DNA of 64,000 nucleotides from Pelargonium tetragonum (GCA_036897445.1 JAYMTL010000004.1:303362-367361), one strand, 5' to 3'; shown: positions 49,470 through 58,818, numbered from the stretch's first letter. The notes: generated by a model from the sequence alone, not told the origin. Numbers and translations are program-made.

Positions 49470-49518
49470 GCGAGAAACGCGGAACTTGAACCTGCATCTT
49501 TTAGGGTTTCATTTCTCG
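49470..49518 (-). tRNA. tRNA-like minihelix: acceptor and T arm only
   Basis: On the minus strand GAGAAAT pairs with GTTTCTC (seven pairs, one G-T) as an acceptor stem. Directly inside its 3' strand is a T arm, GCAGG-TTCAAGT-TCCGC, with four of five pairs and a canonical T loop. The discriminator base would be G. Only 15 bases (GAAACCCTAAAAGAT) replace the D and anticodon arms, so total length is about 47. It is the only tRNA-like segment here with both acceptor strands intact. Without an anticodon arm it cannot decode. It may be a remnant with an internal deletion, an interrupted or split tRNA, or a structural RNA signal. Confidence 0.42.
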
Positions 49519-49519
49519 G

Positions 49520-50210
49520 ACTAGGTTAAAGAAGATCTTTTTTATGAAAAAACTTAGAGGCAGAAACGTGTTACTCGTAAGAGTTATAACATCTTAAGAC
49601 TATGCTTAGTTACTACTTACACTTTTTGGTGAAGCAATCCTTGTTTCAATTTTACGTGTAAGATACAGGATATGCTATAGTTTGTTGATTAAGATATATT
49701 TGTGGTTTTTAGTTAAACTTGACTCACAAGGAGTTTTTATACTTTTTTGTCATCAGGATCCCTAAAACCACAGCACGATCTTGTAAAACCAATTTCCTTT
49801 CTATCTCAAAAAGGGGTACTCTTTCTAGTTCTAAAATTCCTTAATTCCTTTTTAATTAAAGGAAGGATTCCAGCACCTCAGACTCGTCTAAGTAATAGGG
49901 GTTTTAGCTAACAAATTCTGGAATAAGAAGACTCTTAGATATTACACCCTTTTAAGTCAAAACTTTCAAAGGGAACAACTAACTAGTAAATATCTAAGTT
50001 TTTGTCTACAAATAGAAAATGAGCTAGCCACTACGTGAAATTGCTTCTTTTTCTAAATGAATCATAGTTTGAAAAAAGTTGCATGCAAAGTTAAGAGGCG
50101 GATTTCTGATACAGGACTCAACTATAGCAGAAACGGGATCCTTTTTAAGGAAACTCTACGCTCTTATAAAGTTATTATTATATAGGTTAATACTTTAAAA
50201 GTAGAATGCA
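49520..50210. other. non-coding background
   Basis: AT-rich with GGATCC near 49758 and 50138. Nothing else supported. Confidence 0.5.
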
Positions 50211-50507
50211 ATAAAAAGACTAAAGAAACTCCCTATTCCACAACTGTCTAATAATAAATAAATAAAGAGTAATAAAAAAATCCTACTAAAAGATATACTA
50301 CCTAAATAGGGAATACAAAAGGGCTACGGTCGCTACAACAAGAAGCAGGTATTTCCCTTTAGAGTACCGGTATAGGCCAAAGGGTAGGGTGGGGGTTTAG
50401 CTGTAAAAGACTAAGATAAGAGAAGTATAGTTCATAAGATTAGGATACAGAAGAAGAATTAAGTCAGTCAAAAAGGTCAAGAAGAAGTGTTGGTGTTCCT
50501 ATAGTGT

Positions 50508-50768
50508 ATGAATGTACTATCTATAAATACTACCGGAATGACCTTTCCCCCGCTTCGCTACAGTAAGGAAAAAGGGCGTATCTCCCTTAGTTTAGGGTTT
50601 CCTATCCTCTTAACCGGAATAGAGAAGAAAAGGAAAAGTCCCTTAATTACAAATCTAGAGTATATAGAAAGAAAACGAAGGGTTCTAATAAGAGTAAGAA
50701 TTTTAAAGGGTTATTATCTTATTAAACCAGGTATTATTAAAGACAGGAGTTTCAGGGAAGTCGACTAA
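50508..50768 (+). CDS. hypothetical 86-residue basic protein or first segment of a longer frame
   Basis: ATG at 50508, TAA at 50766-50768. The product is basic, with an internal stretch EYIERKRRVLIRVRILKGYY and a C-terminal IIKDRSFREVD. The composition is typical of ribosomal or RNA-binding proteins but no family motif is recognisable. No clear ribosome-binding site precedes it. It begins inside the 50.2-51.7 kb island, and the same frame continues with protein-like text beyond the stop. The 5' 60 bases overlap a region similar to the dispersed copies at 56.7 and 63.3 kb. It may be a real short gene, part of a longer one, or chance. Confidence 0.25.
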   Translation: MNVLSINTTGMTFPPLRYSKEKGRISLSLGFPILLTGIEKKRKSPLITNLEYIERKRRVLIRVRILKGYYLIKPGIIKDRSFREVD

Positions 50769-50959
50769 AATAGGGGCATTACTGCATTGGATTGGATATA
50801 CAGGATGTGTTAGAGAAAGGAAATTGCCAAATTTAAGTGGATAGAAGGCAAAGGTTTGCAGGAAGATTTTTAACGGATTAGCAGGGTTTGCTTTTACAGG
50901 AATAAAAGGGCGTCTCTTTCAAGTATTTCTTAGATATTGGCTTAACTAGAAGGGAATGC

Positions 50960-50981
50960 TCTTTAAGTAATCTTTAAGTAA
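50960..50981. repeat. 11-bp perfect tandem duplication
   Basis: TCTTTAAGTAA is present twice head to tail (50960-50970, 50971-50981) inside the island. It introduces two TAA codons into the long frame and shifts nothing downstream when counted with the present frame. Confidence 0.85.
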
Positions 50982-51684
50982 AGGGAGTGTCCTACTAACT
51001 TAGAAATGAATTCATTAATACAGCATGCTTTAGAGGTTCTAGGAATTCCGCTAAGAAGAGTTTCAACTAAGGAGAACCCAGTATGGGTATATAGCAGGGT
51101 ATTATGTATAAGTAAAGTTAAGAGGAGGCTTCTAGCTCTGAATAAGAGTATGATACAAACTTAGAGGATAGGGAAAGCGGCTAATAAAACTCAGTTACAA
51201 TACAATAATAAGATAAGTAGAGGTCTTAAGATTGCTGAAAGGGGTATGGACTGTAGCTCTAGGTAAGAAAAAAGTAGAGTGTGTGCTATGTAGAAAGATT
51301 AAGGAAGTTCTCAAGATACAGAGTTAAAAAACTAAAGTCATTCGTTTCCGGTAAAGAGAAGTTTTGGGTATAGAAAGACGGAAGCCGGTTAGCTGTACAA
51401 GGAATTTTAGACTTAGGCTTATTGTATCTCAATCAAGATCCGAGGAATAAAATATCTTTTTAAAAGACAAAGTGTTCCTCTAGTTCCTAGGGGGTCCAGG
51501 GTAAATGAGTTATTAAGGAGAATGTTCCACTACGGTATTTACAAACAAGTCAAGAAACTTCTATCTTTAAAGGCAAGCCTGAAAAGGAAAAAATTATCTA
51601 ATTAGCAGCCTCATAGGAATAGGGAAAGATCCATACTTATAAGGAAAGGCTTAAACTCTTATGTCTTACTCTTTATTTAATTAT

Positions 51685-52050
51685 TTAACTTCTCTTATCT
51701 TAGTGAATAAGTCAGGGAGCCTATACTCGCACTCGAGACTTTGTCCTTAGAAGTTGGCTAGTTTCCTTTTTGTGCCCTCAAAACATTTTAAGAGGAATTT
51801 CCCTTGCTATTTACCTCCTATTTGCCTGGGTATTTTAGTCTTTATTTATTTAGCACTTGGTATTTAGCTTGGGATTCTTCTCTTATTGATGAGGATTACT
51901 TTCGGCTTTCCAGTATCTCTACTTTAACAAATGGAATGAACAGACTGACTCTGGTTTTGGTGAGTTTAAGAAGGAGTTTGTTTAGAAGAACTTGATAGTC
52001 AAGCTTCCCATTACATTAAAAGGACCCTATTTTAGAATATCGCACGTAAA
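51685..52050. other. spacer after the large island
   Basis: A 63-codon open frame at 51804-51995 starts from a non-ATG codon and is not recognisable. GC palindromes resume. No gene supported. Confidence 0.45.
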
Positions 52051-52054
52051 GGCT

Positions 52055-52118
52055 CAGGAATAGAATACCTAAACTAAAGGAATTTCTGAATCTTAATGCT
52101 GTGGTTCGAATTCTCTTT
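52055..52118 (+). tRNA. tRNA-like segment, weak
   Basis: AAGGCTCAGGAATAGAAT (D-arm-like) is followed by TTTCTGAATCTTAA (anticodon-loop-like) and GCTGTGGTTCGAATTC (T-arm-like) at tRNA-like spacing. The T stem pairs at only about three of five positions and no acceptor strand is visible. Identity not assignable. Confidence 0.2.
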
Positions 52119-52321
52119 ACTATACTACATTGGCCGGAGGGGTTAAAAGCCTTGTGTAAAATAAAAAAGTCAAAACCACTTTCTATGTAGAATTAAGAGG
52201 AAGGGGGCTTTTAAAGAAAAACCTTTTGACTTTAGAGTCTTTATTATAATCCAAATGCTCTTTAATCCTGGGTTTAATTAAAATCTCTTGTTTAGCTAAG
52301 ATTATTAGTCGCATTCGAATT

Positions 52322-52380
52322 TCGGTAAAGCAGCGAGTCATGAGCAGCAATTCCACTGGTTCAATTCAAGTCGTCTTCCT
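52322..52380 (+). tRNA. tRNA-like segment with fair T arm
   Basis: GGTAAAGC is followed by AGTCATGAGC, containing CAT after a T, and by a T arm ACTGG-TTCAATT-CAAGT (52355-52371) with four of five pairs. A Met-type CAT anticodon is possible, but the anticodon stem does not pair well. The acceptor 3' strand would be CGTCTTC and no complementary 5' strand is seen. TTCAAGTCGTCTT resembles the 3' end of the 27.3 kb candidate. Confidence 0.3.
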
Positions 52381-52384
52381 CTTT

Positions 52385-52785
52385 ATCCTCAAACTAGTTG
52401 AGAAAATTAGCAGCTTCTGGTACCCCCTTCGTAAGCTCGTGTACAAGCACATTTTCAGTATTAGTCTTAATTTTCTTAAGATGTAGCTAGTAGTGTGTTA
52501 TCTCTTTCTTATGTTTGGTCTTTACAGCGCACAAGGTAGCCTTTTCATTCGCTTAGTTTCCCTAGGTTTTTTGCCCCTTCTACCATTAGCTCGGGTCTCG
52601 TTTACTATTCTAGGGGTCTTTCCTGGTCGAAAAGTTACTTGGTGCAACTTTATCTTTCCTAATATTCCCAAGACAAAGCCTGGATTCTTTTTTACTAACA
52701 GGACCTCGAAACCCTTACAAACGGCTAATTCGGAATTAGGTCCACCGCTCCTAAGCCGGAGCTTCCTTTAATATCTCATTTAGCC
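52385..52785. other. spacer with 92-codon open frame
   Basis: A frame at 52493-52771 (92 codons, hydrophobic start FGLYSAQGSLFIRLVSLGF) ends just before the LSU match. It has no ATG at its first position and no recognisable motif. I consider it probably fortuitous but it is the best open frame in this interval. Confidence 0.3.
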
Positions 52786-52787
52786 AA

Positions 52788-52836
52788 TCATTGAACCATA
52801 AACCAAAACATCTAAGTACGGATAGACAGACCCTTT
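52788..52836 (+). rRNA. LSU rRNA fragment, domain I (around E. coli 150-170)
   Basis: AAACATCTAAGTAC at 52806-52819 is identical over 14 bases to the domain I core GAAACATCTAAGTAC of bacterial 23S rRNA. This is the strongest rRNA match in the window: chance expectation for a given 14-mer is far below one. The preceding AACCA replaces GAACTG and the following GGATAG replaces CCCGAG. Domain I is lost in the most reduced mitochondrial rRNAs, so its presence suggests a less reduced LSU. Ends not definable. Confidence 0.55.
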
Positions 52837-52855
52837 TTGACCACTTTGTCAATTA

Positions 52856-52912
52856 AGCGCTTTCGGATTCGAACCTTTACATATAGCTGTTTTAGATGCA
52901 ACGCTTTGATAT
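52856..52912 (-). tRNA. tRNA-like segment, possibly with CTA anticodon
   Basis: Minus strand: AAAGCG, then GTTG-CATCTAAAA-CAGC (four pairs), a short linker, and AAAGGTTCGAATCC, then CGCTT, which pairs with AAGCG. This gives a short acceptor and an anticodon-like arm without a D arm. The T stem closes with only two pairs. Read as a seven-base loop, ATCTAAA places CTA after T33, which would read UAG. It begins 20 bases after the LSU domain I match on the other strand. Highly tentative. Confidence 0.28.
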
Positions 52913-52914
52913 TT

Positions 52915-55260
52915 TCGCGTGGATTAACAGAATACTGGTTACTTCTAGGATCCGAGAGGGGATTCATAAAGTAAAGATAGACTCCTTTTATACTCCCTAG
53001 TTAAACTGGATTTTTTGTTAGTTTTGAAGTTTATTTACAAGATATAGAACTATTTCATTTTAATTCCTAAGCAGAAGTAGAAGGGAATCTCTTACTTTGA
53101 GTATAATAAGCTTTCCATAATTTGCTTACTATAAAATTCAAAAAGAGAAGTTTCACGGATTTTTTAGAAAATTTACAGAAGCTTTTTCCTTTTGTGATCT
53201 CTAGTTTATTTAGGCCCCTTGTATAAAGGGAAACTCCCCGACCCGCGTCTCTAACTAAGGAGCTCCTTTTACTGGAGTTATATCCATTAACTTTTCTTTA
53301 GTCTCGAGCTGTGGACACTTTCAGAGTAAGAGACAATATTTAAATAGTTGAGTTGAAGATTAACATACCAAGCCTGAATTCTAGAAGCTGTAGCTAAAGT
53401 AGGAAGAATAAAAAAGAGGAAAACCCTTTAACGAATTTCATGAATATTTGTTAGTCAGTGATTTTGACTATGGATCCCCTAGTAAAGAAATTTTCAAAAG
53501 GGTCTTAAGATTTACATTTTATATATTAGAGTGCTCGCAGTGCTTTTCTACACTCAAAAGGCTCAAATCCCAAGTGTAAGGGTAACTTCTTTTTAAGAAA
53601 TCTCTTTGTTTGTACCTATAATAATAGCGAAATCGGTAAATCTTCAATTTCCTTTAACTTTCGAAAAGGATACCCTAGAATTCCCAACCCAATAACTGAA
53701 AATAGAAAAGAAGGGCGGGCTATTTATGAAGGAGCTTAACTTAATATTAGATAAAATGAAAAAGCGAGCTAATGTTCCAACTACTAACTATGTATTAAAA
53801 TTATATATTTCTTTTCCAAGTACCTTTAGAGATACCATACCGCTTCCTCTTGGGTTTATTAGTGTATTTGTGAAGGATACAATTGTTTAGGCAAAGATAA
53901 TAATAAAGGACTGGTATTATTTCAAAAATCTTCATACTTTGACGGTAGAGGGTTCAAGGCTTCTAAAGAAAAAAGCTCCTTCCTTATTGATATATCTTTA
54001 GAAGTGAAGCACAGGGTATACCTTTTTGCTATAGGATCCATAATATGGTATAAGCCCGCCCAAACTAAGTCTTAAAACGTAGAGTAGGTCTTATAAGTAC
54101 GTGGACTTAGTGTAGGTATGAAGCCTTGAAGAAGTGCTTATTTTAACACAAAAAGCAACAGCTTACTCTCAATTTATTGTAATGTTTACCTAAAGTGTGA
54201 TATTAAAGAAACTCTAACCGAGATTGGGGCATACGTTCTTATATATATATAACTTTGCACAAGCACTCAAAGATTAAAGACTGCTGGAATATTTTAATAA
54301 CAACCAAGAATACTCATTACTAATAATTACGATGACTCCATTTAGGCATATTCTACCTTTTTCAAATTTAGGGCCTACTAAGGAACTTTGGAGTATAGTA
54401 AATATTCAAAGTAAATTAGTTCGGCCCCCCTCGGTAATAAATAGATATTAGAGAAATCTCATGAATACTAAAATTTATTGAAATTTAAGCGCTGGATACT
54501 TGCCTTAAGCAAAATTCATAAATATATATAAGGAATTTGACTAATGAAAGCAATAACTCAAAGACTCGCCCAAGAACTCTCTATCATAGACAAGAGGAAA
54601 GCTTTTTACTCAAGGATTTTCTATAAACCGTCTCTCGACCTAAAATTCTAAAAGGAGGAGGATTCCTTCTAGAACTGGAAAAATTCCCACGAGTTTATTA
54701 TAAGTATAAAAGTAACATTCCAGCTCCATATTTGTATGAACTAAATGACTCAATTTGTGGAAATAAAAATTTTTAATAAAGCAATAGTATGGGCTTCACA
54801 TGGGACTCTTGAGACTTTATTTCTTATGAGTTTATACTTTTTTGGTAGTGAATCTATTCCCCGCTCTGTAGGATTCGCCCTAAGTTTGTTTAAAAGTCCT
54901 TTCCTTTAGTTTATGAAATTCAGACTCAATCTCCTTTTCGTTAACTCTTACTCGAATGCGAAACAAAAGGAATACCCTAATAGAAGACCCGAAAAGCTTG
55001 AAATAACCAAGACTTCCGGGATTAGTACTAAACTCTTTTAACGAGACTCTCTTTTGACGGACATTTACCTGTATTCCAGAGTTTCGAAAGGCACAAAACT
55101 ACTAGAACTTTTTGCTAACTAAAAAATTTCCTATATCTGTTTGAGAGAAAAGAAACCCTTAGTTTAAATAAAAACTCAGATACAACTTTTTCTAGCCAAG
55201 AAACTTCCAGGAAATTCCTGCTTTCGAATAAGATTTGAAAATTGTTTTTATTTTATAAGA
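52915..55260. other. non-coding background
   Basis: AT-rich with GC palindromes (GGATCC near 52950, 53474 and 54034; GAGCTC near 53262). TAGCGAAAT near 53627 recalls the LSU 1930 region but lacks the neighbouring core. No gene supported. Confidence 0.5.
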
Positions 55261-55261
55261 G

Positions 55262-55680
55262 TTTCCTCTACCTTACTCCGTATCTTGATAATACCCCTAG
55301 CTTAACCTTCATTTTATAGACCCTGCCGCCCGTATTACTTGCTAAACCCTTCTTACTTGAATTGTTAGAACCTTGAAACCCCGGCATCTTCTTATGACTT
55401 CCTTTACTTAAGACCCAGATCCATACTGCTACAACTATCTTGGTTGTACCTTTCGTAGGGGATATTACTTTCTTAGCTAGACTCTCGAGCTTTTTCTAGC
55501 TGTACCTTTGTTACTCTTATTCATGCTCCTACTTGTACTTGCTTCCTGTATCCCTACTTTGTTATTCTTCATTCATAGCTGCCCAAGTCTTCTAGCACCC
55601 CTTAATTCTTAATACCCATCCTCTAGCCTTTGTAGCTACACCCTCCAAAAGGAAAGTAAATAGCTTTAAAACACCTAGAT
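55262..55680 (-). other. composition island, purine-rich on minus strand
   Basis: The + strand is pyrimidine-rich and palindrome-poor from about 55262 to 55680. Words such as TACTCTTATTCATGCTCCTAC near 55512 resemble the TCCTACTC words of the islands at 24.6, 25.2 and 45.6 kb. The minus strand carries the open frame listed next and, upstream of it, further lysine-rich text broken by TAA and TAG. Confidence 0.42.
55268..55495 (-). CDS. hypothetical 75-codon basic, glycine/lysine-rich frame, no start codon
   Basis: The frame opens after a TAG (55496-55498) and closes with TAG at 55268-55270. It has no initiation codon near its start; the first ATG is at about codon 38 (MPGFQGSNNSSKKG). Segments such as LAKKVISPTKGTTKIVVAVW and GGRVYKMKVKLGVLSRYGVR are protein-like and strongly basic, as in ribosomal proteins, yet no family is identifiable. 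Its limits match the composition island. It could be an exon, a gene started by a non-standard codon, or a decayed gene. Confidence 0.3.
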   Translation of the reverse strand, partial: KKLESLAKKVISPTKGTTKIVVAVWIWVLSKGSHKKMPGFQGSNNSSKKGLASNTGGRVYKMKVKLGVLSRYGVR

Positions 55681-55684
55681 ATAA

Positions 55685-56135
55685 TATGGAGAACCTCGCG
55701 AGAAATACCTTACCAACACCGAGTTCGAGTTTAGACTTTCTTTTATTCCTTAATATCCTTTTTTATTAGGAAATTGAAACACTCTTTACATTCTGGAATT
55801 CCTTGGAGCTCCTAAATACTTTACTTATAAACGGACCTACCTCCCTTTCTGTGGATTTGACAATTGCAGTACTTTTATAGGATTATCTGTAACTTGAGCT
55901 AAGTAGCTCTTTATTCTATTTATATCCATGAATGGGATCTCCTTTCCCTGTGTACCTAGTAACATTGTCTTTAGCATCCTCCCTTTCGAGAATTCCACAT
56001 GAGTCAAGGGCCTAAGCGCACTTAAGCTTTGTTATATTGGGTGTGCTCCCAAGTTTCAAATTAGAAATTCTACTGACTTACGAGATAGAGCTTGCTAACC
56101 AAAAAAGAGGGATAAAAAGATCTTAAATAGAATTT
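55685..56135. other. non-coding background
   Basis: AT-rich with GGAGCTCC near 55808. Nothing else supported. Confidence 0.5.
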
Positions 56136-56137
56136 CC

Positions 56138-56182
56138 AAATAAATAACAGGGTTTGAGTTCTACATACACGGAGTATCTCTT
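56138..56182 (+). rRNA. possible LSU rRNA fragment (around E. coli 2448-2485)
   Basis: AAATAACAGGG, then TTTGAGTTC, then ACATACACGG resembles, in order, GGATAACAGG, AAGAGTTC and ACATCGACGG of 23S rRNA, the peptidyl-transferase loop and the strand that follows. The middle is shortened. The order of three partial matches is the evidence; none alone is significant. Confidence 0.35.
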
Positions 56183-56184
56183 AC

Positions 56185-56635
56185 TACAAATTTTTTTAAC
56201 TACTTACTACTTATTAAATTAAGTCAAATTTCTCTTTTAAACAAAGGGCATTATGACCCAGGAAGTTTTTCCTGTATTAGAGAAATTCGCGGAAAGACTT
56301 CTAATTTTGAAGCTTTTGTTATTTAACTCGAATGCAGGAACGAACAGCGAGAAATAAAAAAGAGAGCTCTTCCTTTTATAGGGAAAACCTCTTACAACTC
56401 TTATTTTGAAAGGGCTTGTTAAGGATCTAGTAAAAAACAGATTCTTAGTTTTAAGACTCTTAATTCCTGTTTAATTAGATCAAATTAGTCTCAAACTCTG
56501 CATTTCCCTTTTAGAGATCTTTCCTAATTCTACATTAATATTATAGTAGTGGTTTACTTTGTTGTCTAAGGTCTAAGGCAAGGTTTATCTTGCTCTATGT
56601 CTTTATCGCTAATGAGGGTAGTGCCTTATAATTAT
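56185..56635. other. non-coding background
   Basis: AT-rich, GAGCTC near 56366. Nothing else supported. Confidence 0.5.
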
Positions 56636-56639
56636 AAGT

Positions 56640-57065
56640 GGAATGGTAGAGTCTTTGTTACCGACTGTAACGTAGAGAAGGAGGTTAACTGTATATAGTA
56701 TGATGATTGTGTATGCATGCTTTAGCCCACCAACTTCTACCGACTTCTTGGCTTTGCTTTGTATTGACTTACTGACCTATACTTGTTTTAGGGGCTGTTA
56801 TAACACCTTAGTTGCTTAGGAAGGAGAAGCCGCATTAGTAGTAGTAAATTAGTAGTAAGGAGAGGGGGTAATCGCTATAATATGCTTGTTGTTAGGAGCT
56901 TTAGAGTTGTTACTTAATAGTATAGTATTAATAGTCTTTTATGGTTATATATGTTATAATAGCTTACTATCTACTATACAACCTTAAGCTATCTCTCTCA
57001 ATGTGTTTTGTATCGTTAATGGGTATTAAGCCTTAGTAGTCTGTGCTGCTATACCTAAAATCGCC
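56640..57065 (-). repeat. composition island, inverted copy of the 63.3 kb element
   Basis: Positions 56661-56695 read on the minus strand are identical to 63326-63360 at 34 of 35 bases, and similarity continues more loosely to about 56735. The minus-strand frame through this part (KKSVEVGGLKHAYTIIILYT onward) is open for about 54 codons. TAGTAGTAAATTAGTAGTAA near 56840 and ACTATCTACTATACAA near 56977 give a simple-sequence character. AAAGCATGC is shared with the 25.2 kb island. Confidence 0.55.
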
Positions 57066-57069
57066 GGCT

Positions 57070-58520
57070 CTTTTGCATCTCTAAAACAAGCTATTCAAGA
57101 ATTTTATAGTAGAAAACGGGTGGTAAATACGAATGACCACCTTACTCACTGAACAGCAAATAAATAAACACTTTAGATAGAAACCTTAGGCGTTGGTTTG
57201 CTTTCATCTATATTCCCACTTCCTTAGCTTTTACTGGAAAGTAATTAAAGTTAGCAGTTGCTCTTAATGGTTCCTTCTTTAAAGTTTCTTTTTTAAGGTT
57301 TTACAAGGAATTGGTAACTCCTGTATCAGTATCAGAAATTGGTATCTAAAAAGTATAAAGTTTACACAAAAAGGCTCAAACGAGAAAGTACGTAATTTTA
57401 TGCATATCCGTTGGCTAGCTTTTTACTCTTTTCTTTTTGTTAATTTAATGTAATAAAGAAGCTCATAGTTTGGTAGGAGTTTTACCCTACAAAAGGAAGT
57501 CCACAACTTTTATTTTATTCTTGAGGTGTGAGATAAAAAAGATTTTTGAGCATAAAGTGCCGAGTCTTATAGATAGAAAAAGAACTTTAACACCCCCGGC
57601 TATGTTAAAAGAAACAGGAATTCTTAAAGGGCACTCGCGGGTATTTTTAGAAACTCAATTTTTGTTACCTTATAATTATGAAAGAGTAAATCTTTCCCAA
57701 GTCCCTTTACTTTTATTGAATCCATTAGTTATAGAGAATTGCTTTTTTATGTAAGTATCCTATAATTGTGCTTAGTCAAAAGCAAGAACGAACTAAATAT
57801 AAGTTTACCTTCTATTTATCTAACAAGCTCCCCTTAGTTACCGATTCTTTACTTTTGGAGTTGGAAGCTGGTGTATTTTTAGGAAATACGAAAGAGGGCC
57901 CGTATAAACTCAAGTTATAATGAGGAAAAGAAGCATATTTTAAAATAGGAGTAGACCGCTCAAGAAAATCTAAGAGATTTTCCTCTACTTGAAGGATTCT
58001 GACATAAGAGGCACACTCAAGTATAAACTAGGGATATAGGCCATTAATAGTAAATTAACTTGAATTAAGGAGATCCTTTTAAACTCCAACCCCAACGAAT
58101 TTTCTTTTATAATTGTCTAGTTTTACAAAAGAGGGATCCTTAGCAGCAAGGAAACGTAAAATACTTGGTAGAAACTTTCTTTTATTTAAACAAATTGTAT
58201 TAAAACTCTTCATCTCAGAAGCAGTTGATTAAAAATTTCTCAAGTTAGAACCCCTCTGAATATTCTTTTTTCTACATTTCATAGATATAGATATGAAGTG
58301 CCCCCTTTTTTGATATAAAAAAAGAAACTTGAGGTATGCTACCTAAGCGCCTATTATAAAGTATAAAGAGAACAAAATACTTAAGAACAAGAGCTTCTCC
58401 GTTATGTCTTGGTACACCCCTAGAAATGAAATAGAGAGTATCCGGAGTTAATTAGTTTAGTGCAGTTGTCATATATAAAATTCCATACTTTATTAGATTA
58501 GGGGGTCTCCTATTTCTTTT
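57070..58520. other. background with one 94-codon open frame
   Basis: AT-rich with palindromes. The + frame 57470-57754 (94 codons, contains LIDRKRTLTPPAMLKETGIL) starts from a non-ATG codon. I do not recognise it and rate it near chance. CTCAGAAGCAG at 58214-58224 recalls the LSU GTPase-centre CTTAGAAGCAG. Confidence 0.4.
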
Positions 58521-58526
58521 TTTAAC

Positions 58527-58595
58527 TTTGACTTTGAGCGGATTTGAACCAAGTATATTGACTTATATTCCACTCATGCTTTAACGCGTAATTAT
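58527..58595 (-). tRNA. tRNA-like segment
   Basis: Minus strand: GCGTTAAAGCATGAGTGG (D-arm-like), AATATAAGTCAATATA (anticodon-arm-like, a four-pair ATAT stem), and ACTTGGTTCAAATCC (T-arm-like). The T stem closes with three pairs. The 3' sequence CTCAAAGTCAAAG shares AAGTCAA with the ends of the candidates at 25.4 and 34.3 kb. Identity uncertain. Confidence 0.33.
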
Positions 58596-58599
58596 AGAA

Positions 58600-58818
58600 A
58601 CTGGGCAGGCAGGCGTAATTACTGCACTTTTACTGGATTTCCGTAAGGGGTTTAAGCTACTAAGGATCCCCAATCTCATAACTCGGAATAAGGGCTCTTC
58701 TTTTTAAAATGAATATTAAGGAAACCTTGAATCAGAACTAGAACAAGTCTTTTCCTTGGCTTGGGGAGTCCCAAAGCCTCTACCGGGATCTTGTATTCTA
58801 AACTTCTGCAATTCATCT
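58600..58818. other. non-coding spacer
   Basis: GC palindromes including GGATCC near 58663. Nothing else supported. Confidence 0.5.

Larger units (their letters stand above)
50215..51682 (+). other. largest composition island; long frame interrupted only by TAA/TAG
   Basis: About 1.5 kb, purine-rich on the + strand and rich in AAG and AGG. From ATG 50508 to TAA 51678-51680 (391 codons) one frame contains 16 internal TAA or TAG codons but no TGA, although about eight TGA occur in the other two frames. Protein-like stretches include IQHALEVLGIPLRRVSTKEN, ISKVKRRLLALNKSM and VNELLRRMFHYGIYKQVKKL. The phrase RMFHYGI vaguely recalls ribosomal protein S4 (KLRFHYGI), which is too short to trust. 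Upstream, AAGAAGAAGTGTTGGTG and CTTCGCTACAGTAAGG resemble the copies at 45.8, 56.7 and 63.3 kb. It could be a degraded gene, a gene with reassigned TAA/TAG, or a gene restored by RNA processing. Confidence 0.4.

Noticed and set aside
51480-51600. Ribosomal protein S4 identified from RMFHYGI
   Set aside because: Only about five residues agree with the S4 core and the RNA-binding motif that should follow is missing.
57470-57754. 94-codon open frame taken as a gene
   Set aside because: Non-ATG start, no motif, length within chance for AT-rich DNA, and normal background composition.
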